Assembly: GCA_030640275.1 (NCBI GenBank) | Contig: DAOWJR010000078.1 | Location: forward strand, 1-9,832 | Direction of reading: 5' to 3' | DNA length: 9,832 bases | From: Actinomycetes bacterium | GTDB taxonomy: Bacteria; Actinomycetota; Humimicrobiia; JAHJRV01 | Shown: positions 1-5,687 of the stretch, piece by piece | Layout: each line of letters opens with the position of its first letter | Numbering within the stretch: position 1 is the stretch's first letter | Notes under the pieces: model-generated | The model's database searches: none | Told to the model about the DNA's origin: nothing | Seen by the model: only the letters and a program-made list of their open reading frames with translations | Made by a program: the position numbers and the translations under genes

Positions 1-40
1 TTAAAAGACCCCACCGTGAAGTAAGGGTCTTTTAATTTTT
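1..40 (+). terminator. Intrinsic terminator of an upstream gene
   Basis: A perfect 11-bp inverted repeat pairs 1-11 with 25-35 around a 13-nt loop and is followed by five T residues (36-40). This is a classical rho-independent terminator for a plus-strand gene lying left of the window. Two of the three frames are open up to a TAA in or just after the hairpin (22-24, or 33-35), so the upstream gene may end inside it, but the frame cannot be chosen from so little sequence. Confidence 0.8.
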
Positions 41-357
41 GTCGAAGTATCTCGGTCCCTCGAACCGAGCACAAGCCTGCTCTAAAATTAAACGCTCTCA
101 AACCTTCTCCATAATTCTACCAAATCTTATCCACCAATCAAGGAAAATGAATTTTGGCAGTTTCGGCAGTCTATAAAAAAGGGAATATTAACTTTATTGT
201 GGGTTCTGTCAGTCTATAAAAAAAGAAAATAGGAAATCTTAATTTTAAATTGATTTAATAATCTCTAACCTTAAAGGGATTTTACTCTTTTAATAGAATA
301 AGGAAATACGGCAATTTTTGGGAATGCTATTTTCCTATACCGAAAGGGAGTGAATAA
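41..357. other. Non-coding region with small hairpins upstream of the HTH gene
   Basis: There is no convincing gene in these 317 bp. Two small hairpins compete for the bases 67-69: 51-56 pairs with 64-69 (6 bp), and 67-71 pairs with 78-82 (5 bp). Short open stretches exist on both strands, but none has a start codon with a ribosome site. A weak possible promoter for the 358 gene is TTAAAG (271-276), 17 bp, TAGAAT (294-299). The region also holds short repeated motifs, annotated separately. Confidence 0.5.
156..224 (+). repeat. Short direct repeats with a GGCAGT / CAGTCTATAAAAAA core
   Basis: CAGTCTATAAAAAA occurs at 167-180 and again at 210-223, 43 bp apart. A shorter GGCAGT occurs at 156-161 and 165-170, and the second long copy is preceded by GTCAGT (208-213). 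These could be binding sites for the HTH protein encoded 130 bp downstream or part of a maintenance locus. That function is inference; only the repetition is seen. Confidence 0.45.
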
Positions 358-741
358 ATGATCACCACAAAAGAAGCAAGTTTAAGGTTAGGGTTATCGG
401 ATAGAACCATAAGAAACTATTGTTATAAGGGAAAGCTAAAATGTGAAAAAAGAGGCAAGATTTGGTATATAGACGAAAGTAGTTTAGATGATGTTTTAGA
501 AGTTAAAATTATCGGTAAAGAAGAAGCGGAAAGGAAAATAGGAAAGGAATATGAGGAACCCTCAAGCAAAAGTTTAGCTCTACCACCATACTACTTATTA
601 GTCAGAGAGAACGGATATTTAAAGGCTCAAGTAGATATTTTTAAAAATCAGATTGAGGAACTAAAAACAAAAATTAAAGTATTAGAGGATCAACTAACAT
701 ATCAAAAAACAAGCTGGATTAAAAGACTATTTAAGAGATAA
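358..741 (+). CDS. Small HTH DNA-binding protein with coiled coil and basic C-terminal tail
   Basis: The 127-residue product starts with a MerR/excisionase-like helix-turn-helix (residues 1-45: TTKEAS, LGLSDRTIRNYCYKGKL, then the wing GKIWYID and the SSLDDVL helix). A charged linker (about 50-75) leads into a heptad-rich coiled coil (about 82-116), and the protein ends in a short aromatic/basic tail, SWIKRLFKR. The start is fixed by AAGGGAG at 344-350, seven bases before the ATG. An N-terminal HTH, a coiled coil and an aromatic/basic end resemble plasmid Par-like proteins of the DUF536 type, but the similarity is architectural only. Alternatives are an excisionase-like directionality factor or a simple repressor. 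The nuclease gene follows after 30 bp and is probably cotranscribed. Confidence 0.8.
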   Translation: MITTKEASLRLGLSDRTIRNYCYKGKLKCEKRGKIWYIDESSLDDVLEVKIIGKEEAERKIGKEYEEPSSKSLALPPYYLLVRENGYLKAQVDIFKNQIEELKTKIKVLEDQLTYQKTSWIKRLFKR

Positions 742-771
742 CTAAAATATGATAAAAAAGGTTGGTGAAAA

Positions 772-1623
772 ATGAAATTGTTTAAAAAAATATTTCGAGT
801 AATTGTAACTTTTTTACTGGTTATTATCCTTTTAGTTGTTATATCTTTATCAGCTTCATTTACTAGTTGTCTTGATGAAATAACAATTACAGAGGAAACA
901 GAATTAAGAACAGAAGAGGAAGTTACAGAAGCAACAACCGAAGAGGCTACAGAGGAACCAACAACAATTGAAGAAGAGACTACTGAAGAAACAGAGGAAA
1001 CAACTGAGGAAGAGATTTCTGAAGTCCCAAAAAAAGAAACAGCGTATGTAAAAAGAGTTATAGACGGAGACACCATAGAGGTAGATCTCAATGGAAAAGT
1101 TTACAAAGTAAGATATATTGGTATAAATTCTCCTGAATATAATCAACCGTTTGGTGATGAAGCAACTCAAGCAAACTCCTCTTTAGTTTCAGGTAAAACT
1201 GTAATATTGGAGAAAGATGTTTCAGAAACAGATAAATATGGAAGATTACTAAGATATGTATATGTAGGAAATCTGTTTGTAAATGCTCATCTTGTTAAGT
1301 TTGGCTGGGCTCAAGCTGCTACTTATCCTCCAGATGTAAAATATTCAAGTTATTTTGTTTCCCTTGAGAGAGAGGCAAGAGAAAATAATGAAGGTTGTTG
1401 GTTTATACCAGAAGAAACTGAGGAAGAGCCACCACCTGCCGAGGAAGAGCCACCAGCACCTACTAAAATGTTTGTAGGAAGCAAAAAATCCGATGTTTAT
1501 CATTATTCAAATTGTAGATATGTAAAGATGATAAAACCTGAAAATATAATATGGTTCTCAAGCGTTGAAGATGCAAGAAATCATGGATATAGACCTTGTA
1601 AAGTTTGCAAGCCACCAGGGTAA
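772..1623 (+). CDS. Membrane-anchored SNase-like (thermonuclease) protein with C-terminal Ada-type zinc motif
   Basis: This 283-residue protein has a basic N-terminus and a hydrophobic segment (about 8-31) ending in FTSC. Cys33 is a weak lipobox candidate, so it is either a lipoprotein or an uncleaved anchor. A Glu/Thr-rich spacer (about 35-88) follows. The staphylococcal nuclease fold runs from about 91 to 211: VIDGDTIEV (Asp98/Asp100), VRYIGINSPE (Arg114, Glu122) and DKYGRLLR (Arg158) match the family's catalytic positions. The usual Asp-Thr after the Gly-Ile is Asn-Ser here. A Pro/Glu linker (about 214-231) joins a C-terminal domain with His244, Cys248, Cys276 and Cys279 (GYRPCKVCKP), typical of the Ada-like zinc-binding module often fused to such nucleases. 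It is predicted to cleave DNA or RNA outside the membrane. A GGTTGGTG site precedes the ATG. It could serve nutrient scavenging, DNA uptake or element transfer. Confidence 0.9.
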   Translation: MKLFKKIFRVIVTFLLVIILLVVISLSASFTSCLDEITITEETELRTEEEVTEATTEEATEEPTTIEEETTEETEETTEEEISEVPKKETAYVKRVIDGDTIEVDLNGKVYKVRYIGINSPEYNQPFGDEATQANSSLVSGKTVILEKDVSETDKYGRLLRYVYVGNLFVNAHLVKFGWAQAATYPPDVKYSSYFVSLEREARENNEGCWFIPEETEEEPPPAEEEPPAPTKMFVGSKKSDVYHYSNCRYVKMIKPENIIWFSSVEDARNHGYRPCKVCKPPG

Positions 1624-1971
1624 AAGAATAAAGTAAATGAGAACGAAAAGGTCAATGCTTTAATTAAGCCTTCAGCTGTTTACTCCGTACTTGACAAGTT
1701 AAAAGATAAACAAGATCAACCCTTAAATCCTCTGCAATCCTGGAGTGAATATAAGAAATTTAGCATTAATCAGATTGAGAATGAGTGAATTAAGGGGAAT
1801 TGGAAACATTGCATAATAGGAATTAGAAATCAGGCTACTATTGAAGTAAGCTCCGAAGATGGGGACGCCTTCGGGCATTTTCAAGTTTTTGTGCGTTGCT
1901 ATTTACGTGTAGATATGCAAATTGCCAGAAATATGGCATTTTGTAAAATTGCTGGAGCTGCAAGCTCATAA
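1624..1971 (+). pseudogene. Possible degraded ORF, in frame with the nuclease gene and interrupted by TGA
   Basis: After the nuclease stop the same frame stays open for 54 codons to a TGA at 1786-1788, then for another 60 codons to a TAA at 1969-1971. The first part reads like a charged protein tail (VYSVLDKLKDKQ, WSEYKKFSINQIENE). The second contains IEVSSEDGDAFGHFQVFVR and ends in AFCKIAGAASS. Neither part has a start codon with a ribosome site, and I recognise neither. The second part is clearly richer in G+C than its surroundings and can fold into hairpins (1834-1838 with 1846-1851; 1853-1858 with 1869-1874; 1923-1927 with 1934-1938; 1955-1959 with 1963-1967). It may therefore be a gene remnant, a structured RNA, or a chance open frame. 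Confidence 0.35.
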
Positions 1972-1994
1972 CAAACTGTTTGTCTTCCGATCCC

Positions 1995-2030
1995 ACTGGG
2001 TCGATAGTAATTTAAATCCATTGACCCAGT
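1995..2030. repeat. Strong inverted repeat without a T-tract
   Basis: ACTGGGTCGA (1995-2004) pairs with TTGACCCAGT (2021-2030), giving a 10-bp stem with one G-T pair and a 16-nt loop. Seven A residues follow it on the plus strand, so it is not a plus-strand intrinsic terminator, and on the minus strand no T-run follows it. It closes the GC-richer block that starts near 1830. Confidence 0.55.
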
Positions 2031-2085
2031 TAAAAAAAGTTAAAAATTAATAACATCTTAATCTAATTAGGGTGTTTATCTTAAT

Positions 2086-2112
2086 TAAAAGGGTAAGCAC
2101 TCTTTTATTTTT
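2086..2112 (+). terminator. Intrinsic terminator after the HTH-nuclease region
   Basis: TAAAAGGGT (2086-2094) pairs with ACTCTTTTA (2099-2107) around an AAGC loop, with one G-T pair, and runs into five T residues at 2108-2112. It is the first convincing terminator downstream of the nuclease gene and would end that transcript, including the 1624-2040 block. It lies just before the promoter of the next gene. Confidence 0.75.
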
Positions 2113-2152
2113 GCAAAAAAAGTGGAAATATAAAAAATTTTGTATTTTTTAT

Positions 2153-2181
2153 TTGACATTGCATAAATTCTCTGTTACTAT
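2153..2181 (+). promoter_or_regulatory. Near-consensus sigma70 promoter for the MerR-like gene
   Basis: TTGACA (2153-2158) is followed after exactly 17 bp by TACTAT (2176-2181). Transcription would start near 2188, giving a leader of about 64 nt before the ATG at 2252. This is the strongest promoter match I see in the window. Confidence 0.8.
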
Positions 2182-2197
2182 TACATTAACCACTTAA

Positions 2198-2209
2198 CAG
2201 TGCTCACTG
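2198..2209. promoter_or_regulatory. Operator-like inverted repeat in the leader
   Basis: CAGTG and CACTG flank a 2-bp centre at 2198-2209, about 10 bp downstream of the predicted transcription start. The position suits a roadblock operator for an autoregulator, the obvious candidate being the MerR-like protein encoded immediately downstream. The function is inferred from position and symmetry only. Confidence 0.4.
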
Positions 2210-2251
2210 CAATATAGTCCTTAAAGTATTGTTTCTAAAATTGGAACGAAG

Positions 2252-3016
2252 ATGAAAAACAAACAAAATTATTGTAAAATTAAAAAAGGGATTTGCTTTT
2301 TACAATGTAAAGATTATAGGAATGGTAGTTGTCCGGGTTTTTATTCAACAATTATTTTACATAACGATACTATTAACATACCTTTATATAATGAATTTAT
2401 AGATAATTATTATAAGGATATTATTATGGAAATTAAGAAAAAAGGTTACATCACAAAGCAGGAAATTTTTCAAATTTTAAAAGAAAAATACAAATTAAAT
2501 TTTTCAAAAAGAAATTTACAGTTTTATATCAGTGAAAAATTAATAGAACCTGGGATAATGGAAAGATTTCCAGGAATAAGCGGATCAGTATCATTTTATA
2601 GGGAAAAAATACCATTATTTATCTTTGGTATTAAGGAATTACTTAAAAAACATAAATTGACCTTAAAAGAGATAAAAAAATATAAAAACCTAGTTTATGA
2701 ATTTAACCAAGATAGTTTAGCTGATTATCTTTGCTTTGATTATTCAAAAAAAATTAGCAATCTTGAACAATCTAAATTCCTTACTGCACTTGAGTATTTT
2801 GCTTTTGCAGAAGCAGGTATTAAATATAGCAGAAAAAAATTCCTACCAGTGCATAGAAGCACTATTATTGATAAAGTCGATAAAGTCGAAGAAATCCGTG
2901 TAGTATTAAAAGAACATCCTCCAAAATTTGCAAAAGTGCATTCTCTTGTTGATTTGAAAACCATTAAAGAAGTTGTTTTTAAGAAAGATGGTTTAATCGA
3001 AGTAATAAATAATTAA
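2252..3016 (+). CDS. Uncharacterised Cys-rich protein with a MerR-like DNA-binding domain
   Basis: I do not recognise this 254-residue protein as a named family. The N-terminus carries four cysteines, Cys8, Cys15, Cys19 and Cys27 (spacing C-x6-C-x3-C-x7-C), a plausible zinc or iron-sulfur site. Residues 60-145 look like a winged HTH of MerR type: a first helix pair (KQEIFQILKEKY), then SKRNLQFYISEKLIEP, a glycine-containing wing (GISGSVSFYRE) and a helix ending in LTLKEIKKY. The remaining ~110 residues are charged with no obvious domain. It has its own strong promoter and an operator-like palindrome. The ribosome site (GGAACGA, 2243-2249) is weak. Lying next to the recombinase block, it is most simply a regulator of the element, perhaps responding to metal or redox state; that role is inference. 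Confidence 0.75.
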   Translation: MKNKQNYCKIKKGICFLQCKDYRNGSCPGFYSTIILHNDTINIPLYNEFIDNYYKDIIMEIKKKGYITKQEIFQILKEKYKLNFSKRNLQFYISEKLIEPGIMERFPGISGSVSFYREKIPLFIFGIKELLKKHKLTLKEIKKYKNLVYEFNQDSLADYLCFDYSKKISNLEQSKFLTALEYFAFAEAGIKYSRKKFLPVHRSTIIDKVDKVEEIRVVLKEHPPKFAKVHSLVDLKTIKEVVFKKDGLIEVINN

Positions 3017-3129
3017 AGGCGGGTAAAAAATAATATAATGAAAAATTAACCAGTTTTTAAAAGTATATTTAGTACTTAATATTTTAGCAAACAAGAAAAA
3101 TACTATAGTTTGAGGCTAGGTGATAATTC

Positions 3130-3135
3130 TATAAT
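3130..3135 (+). promoter_or_regulatory. Possible -10 box in the gap between the MerR-like gene and the small ORF
   Basis: A perfect TATAAT lies at 3130-3135. The best -35 candidate, TTGAGG (3110-3115), is only 14 bp away, shorter than the usual 16-18. If used, transcription would meet the terminator at 3188 before reaching the small ORF and recombinase. The rest of 3017-3187 is AT-rich and shows no gene. Confidence 0.3.
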
Positions 3136-3187
3136 TAATTTTAAAGTAATAATTTAAAATAAAATAAAACTAAATAATTAATTAATT

Positions 3188-3217
3188 AAGACACTCATTT
3201 TTTGGGTGTCTTTTTTA
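3188..3217 (+). terminator. Intrinsic terminator ending seven bases before the small-ORF ribosome site
   Basis: AAGACACTC (3188-3196) pairs with GGGTGTCTT (3204-3212) around a 7-nt loop, and T residues continue to 3216. It can terminate the MerR-like gene, whose stop is 170 bp upstream. The Shine-Dalgarno sequence of the next ORF begins at 3224, so there is no room for a normal promoter between them. Transcription of the small ORF must therefore read through this hairpin or start from an unusual site. Confidence 0.8.
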
Positions 3218-3240
3218 TTTGATAAAGGACTGGTAATAAA

Positions 3241-3369
3241 ATGCAAAGCAATATTAATGTTTTTAGGTTTTATAAATCTTTAGAAGATATAAAAGACATT
3301 TTAGATGATATATATGGTATTGTGTTTGAAGAGGTTAAAGTCGAGCTTTTAAAAAGTGAAATAAACTAA
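3241..3369 (+). CDS. Small acidic protein (42 aa) upstream of the serine recombinase
   Basis: The ORF runs from ATG at 3241 to TAA at 3367-3369 and encodes 42 residues beginning MQSNINVFRFYKSLEDIKD. It is rich in Asp/Glu and predicted to be mostly helical. AAAGGA (3224-3229) lies 11 bases before the ATG, slightly far but usable. The recombinase starts 39 bp downstream in the same direction, so the two probably share a transcript. No family is recognised. A small helper or regulator of the recombinase is plausible but not shown. Confidence 0.6.
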   Translation: MQSNINVFRFYKSLEDIKDILDDIYGIVFEEVKVELLKSEIN

Positions 3370-3370
3370 T

Positions 3371-3394
3371 ATTATTAAATTATTAAATCATTAA
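3371..3394 (+). repeat. Three tandem 8-bp repeats before the recombinase start
   Basis: ATTATTAA occurs twice in direct succession (3371-3378, 3379-3386) and is followed by ATCATTAA (3387-3394). The array ends four bases before the recombinase Shine-Dalgarno site. It could be an operator, or simple AT-rich slippage; the sequence does not decide. Confidence 0.5.
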
Positions 3395-3408
3395 TATGAG
3401 GTGTTAAT

Positions 3409-5037
3409 ATGAATAACGAAAATGTAGCCTGCTATGTAAGAGTATCAAGCTCCCTTCAAGCTGGTAAAGACAAATACAGCATACCTGAACAAAAGGACAT
3501 CTTAACTAATATTTGCACTAGGAATAAATGGAATCCCATATTCTTTGAAGATATTGGATTATCTGGGGAGACAATTAGAAAAAGACCACAACTTAAAAAA
3601 ATGCTCAAAGCTTGTAGTGATGGCACTTTTAAAAATGTTCTTGTAACAGACCAAGACCGGTTGACTAGAAATCTTAGGGATTTACAGTATATAAAAGATA
3701 TCTTCATAGAAAATAATGTCAAACTTGTCATAAATGGAAATATACTAGATTTAAAAGATGAAGATGATGATTTTAAATCAGATATAGACGGTATATTTAG
3801 TAAAAGAGAACGAAGGATGATCGCAAAAAGGACAGCAAGGGGGAAATACCAAAAAGCCAAGCAGGGTAAAATACCGACTTCTGATTATAATATCGCCTAT
3901 GGCTATAAGTGTGATGATAAAAGCAAAATGGTAATAAATAAAGAAGAAGCCAGAGTTATAAAAATGATATTTAACTGGATAGCAAATAAAGGTCTTAGCT
4001 GTTATAAGATTGCAGAAAAGCTAAATTCTCTAAAAATACCAACTAGGTCAAAAAGCTATGGCAAAATAATAAGATCAAGAATAAACAATAAGATATATGA
4101 GGCTAAATGGACTAGAAGCTCAGTAAATCATATTGTAAGAAAAGAATTGTACTTTAAAGATAAATATAAATATACAAGTAAGTATTATGAGGAGCCAGTC
4201 TTTATTGATAAAGAACCAATTATATCTAGAAAACTTTTTGAAAAGGCAAGAAACCAAAGCACTAAAAATAAAAGTTTTAAAGGTAGAGGGGCAACTGCAT
4301 TATATATCTTGCGAGGTAAAATGAGATGTATGAAATGTGGTAGGGCTTATGTTGGTAGTAGGTGGCACTCAAAGAAATCAGGGAAAACTAGGTATTATTA
4401 TCGTGATTTGGGAAAATCAAATAAAATAAGGGAACATGAGGAAAAATGTACAAGTGCTTCAATAAAAAAAGATTTAATTGAAAACATAGTAAAGAACGAT
4501 ATAAAAGAATTTTTAGTTAATCCTAAAACAATAGAACTTTATCTTGATACTAACAAAAAAGAAGAAAGCGGGCTTGTAGATATTAAATATCAGATAATAA
4601 AAAACAACTCAGAAATGGAAAGACTTATAGATTTATATTCAGAGATGTTTATTAATGACCCAGTACAGGAAAAAATCATCAAGGAAAAGATAAAAGAAAA
4701 TAAAGAAAAATCTAAAGCATTACTAGCTTTAAAATTTGAAATAGAAAATAAAGCAGAAATATTGAAGATAAAAAAAGATAATCTTAGAAATATATCATAC
4801 CTTCTTGAAAAAATAGGAGAGGGGATAGAAAAACTTAAAGACTATGAGTGGAAAAGAATTATTGATAAGTTAGTTGATAAGATTGAAATAGATTCGATTG
4901 GTGGACCTGGCAAAACTGTTAAACTGGATATTTATATAACCTATAATTTCGATGAAATAGTTAGTGAAAAACCTTCTCACTGTACGGACCAAGTCCATAG
5001 TGCATCCAAGAGAAGCTCTAAGACCTGCAATACGTGA
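3409..5037 (+). CDS. Large serine recombinase (site-specific integrase)
   Basis: The 542-residue protein has the full large serine recombinase layout. The N-terminal resolvase domain (about 5-150) has the nucleophile in YVRVSSS (Ser13), SIPEQ, and DRLTRN (Arg84, Arg87). The recombinase domain (about 160-290) contains AYGYKCDD, a helix with [13 protein letters not shown], and [16 protein letters not shown] zinc-ribbon region (about 303-350) and a long coiled coil (about 390-480) follow. The ribbon shows Cys307, Cys310 and Cys347, but the usual third cysteine after the YYR motif is Asp334; His343 might substitute. GAGGTG (3398-3403) fixes the ATG. It would join attP and attB by serine-linked double-strand exchange. 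The last ~17 residues are read from radC DNA, so the C-terminus was set by insertion. The nearby radC junction supports activity on this element. Confidence 0.95.
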   Translation: MNNENVACYVRVSSSLQAGKDKYSIPEQKDILTNICTRNKWNPIFFEDIGLSGETIRKRPQLKKMLKACSDGTFKNVLVTDQDRLTRNLRDLQYIKDIFIENNVKLVINGNILDLKDEDDDFKSDIDGIFSKRERRMIAKRTARGKYQKAKQGKIPTSDYNIAYGYKCDDKSKMVINKEEARVIKMIFNWIANKGLSCYKIAEKLNSLKIPTRSKSYGKIIRSRINNKIYEAKWTRSSVNHIVRKELYFKDKYKYTSKYYEEPVFIDKEPIISRKLFEKARNQSTKNKSFKGRGATALYILRGKMRCMKCGRAYVGSRWHSKKSGKTRYYYRDLGKSNKIREHEEKCTSASIKKDLIENIVKNDIKEFLVNPKTIELYLDTNKKEESGLVDIKYQIIKNNSEMERLIDLYSEMFINDPVQEKIIKEKIKENKEKSKALLALKFEIENKAEILKIKKDNLRNISYLLEKIGEGIEKLKDYEWKRIIDKLVDKIEIDSIGGPGKTVKLDIYITYNFDEIVSEKPSHCTDQVHSASKRSSKTCNT

Positions 5038-5221
5038 AGCAGCTGCATCTATAATTTTTATTCATAATCATCCTACCGGAGATCCAACGCCAAGTAGTGA
5101 TGATATAGCTATAACTAAAAGGTTAGTGGAATCAAGTAAAATAGTGGGAATTAAAGTATTAGATCACATAATAATTGGAGATAATAGACATTTCAGTTTT
5201 TCTGAGGAAAACCTGCTATAA
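4964..5221 (+). pseudogene. radC: 3' fragment of radC (RadC/JAMM domain), disrupted by the element
   Basis: From Thr9 (codon 4988) the frame matches the C-terminal third of Rad[14 protein letters not shown], the JAMM metal motif [14 protein letters not shown] (His34, His36, Ser44, Asp47), and [14 protein letters not shown] near the end. RadC is normally about 220-230 residues; only about 77 family-matching codons remain, and the upstream part is missing from the window. The open frame begins at a GTG (4964) inside the recombinase gene, with no good ribosome site, so this start is probably fortuitous. The metal motif is intact, so a short JAMM-only product cannot be excluded. It overlaps the recombinase end by 74 bases in a different frame and is convergent with the gene at 5223. 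Confidence 0.85.
4980..4992. other. Inferred attR junction between element and radC
   Basis: RadC proteins usually read Gly-Thr, then about six residues, then His-Pro-Arg-Glu. Here the match holds back to Thr-Lys-Ser-Ile-Val (from 4988), while the codon before it, CGG at 4985-4987, gives Arg where a Leu or Val is typical. Similarity ends there. The crossover should therefore lie at or just before 4985-4990. The exact core dinucleotide cannot be named without the left junction or an uninterrupted radC allele. Confidence 0.6.
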
Positions 5222-5231
5222 ATTAGCAGGT
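5211..5231. terminator. Hairpin shared by two convergent genes, stop codons in the loop
   Basis: ACCTGCTA (5211-5218) pairs with TAGCAGGT (5224-5231) around a 5-nt loop. The radC fragment stop (5219-5221, plus) lies in the loop, and the stop of the minus-strand gene (5223-5225) straddles its edge. On the minus strand four T residues follow. The plus strand lacks a T-run, so termination is more likely for the minus-strand gene. Confidence 0.5.
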
Positions 5232-5570
5232 GAGGTGTAAAGCAAGTACTACTTTTTTATCTTTTGGAATACTATTATATGTTTTACAAGCTCTTTCGCT
5301 TTTTTGAGCCATAAGTTTTATATTGTTTTTTCTTAAGATTTCTTTAACTTCATCTGAAACAACCATAAGTCCAAAAGCACCTGTTCCAACAATTAATATT
5401 TCTACCTTTTCTTTTATTATATCTCTTATATCTTCTGGAATTAATTGATGACCAGATTTTCTCCACCAATTAGTTTTGATTTTATCTGGGTATATAATCA
5501 AATCAGAATTATATGTTTTTTCATCTATTACAATTTTTCCAAAACTATAAGAGTTTATAATTTTTCTCAT
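5223..5570 (-). CDS. Mth938/NDUFAF3-like domain protein
   Basis: The 115-residue protein matches the Mth938-like (DUF498) single-domain family along its whole length: an opening INSYSFGKIVID, then SDLIIYPDKI, NWWRKSGHQL, the glycine-rich VGTGAFGLMVV (61-71), and the signature ending YNSIPKDKKVVLALHLTC. Length and both ends are typical. Relatives include archaeal Mth938 and the mitochondrial complex I assembly factor NDUFAF3, but the bacterial role is unknown. Only a weak purine stretch (AAAGAAAAA) precedes the ATG. It is convergent with the radC remnant. The metalloprotease gene lies upstream on the same strand, 117 bp away, so cotranscription is possible. The gap contains a small inverted repeat (5616-5622 with 5641-5647). 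Confidence 0.9.
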   Translation of the reverse strand: MRKIINSYSFGKIVIDEKTYNSDLIIYPDKIKTNWWRKSGHQLIPEDIRDIIKEKVEILIVGTGAFGLMVVSDEVKEILRKNNIKLMAQKSERACKTYNSIPKDKKVVLALHLTC

Positions 5571-5687
5571 TAATTTTTCTTTGATATATAGAAATTCTTT
5601 GAGGTCTATATAATTCTATTATTTTTATAATAACTTTAATATAATAGCTTTATTCCAATTCAATATTCACAATTTTAGTTAATAAAA

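Larger units (their letters stand above)
1..4987 (+). mobile_element. Right part of a serine-integrase mobile element inserted in radC (left end not in window)
   Basis: The right boundary is inferred from the abrupt start of RadC-type coding sequence at about 4985-4990, directly behind a large serine recombinase gene. No 5' radC sequence is found anywhere in the window, so the left junction should lie before base 1, or that half of radC has been lost. Visible content is an HTH/coiled-coil protein, an SNase-like surface protein, a degraded region, a MerR-like regulator, a small ORF and the recombinase. No conjugation, capsid or resistance gene is seen, so the element class is open (IME, ICE or prophage end). 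Membership of everything from base 1 is an assumption; the part from 2252 to 4987 is most secure. Confidence 0.55.

Noticed and set aside
43..112. Open plus-strand frame and tRNA-like T-arm hairpin near the left edge
   Set aside because: The frame has no start codon, and the minus-strand hairpin loop does not fit a tRNA T-arm (9 nt rather than 7), with no acceptor stem.
702..1091. Minus-strand Ser/Val-rich 129-residue frame
   Set aside because: It is antisense to the Glu/Thr-rich linker of the nuclease, and its low complexity mirrors that repeat.
1850..1968. Possible tmRNA, SRP RNA or riboswitch
   Set aside because: No conserved signature of these classes was found; only generic hairpins are visible.
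1899..2021. Minus-strand 40-codon ORF opposite the GC-richer block
   Set aside because: It has no ribosome site and no recognised family, and its content is explained by the inverted repeats and the plus-strand open frame.
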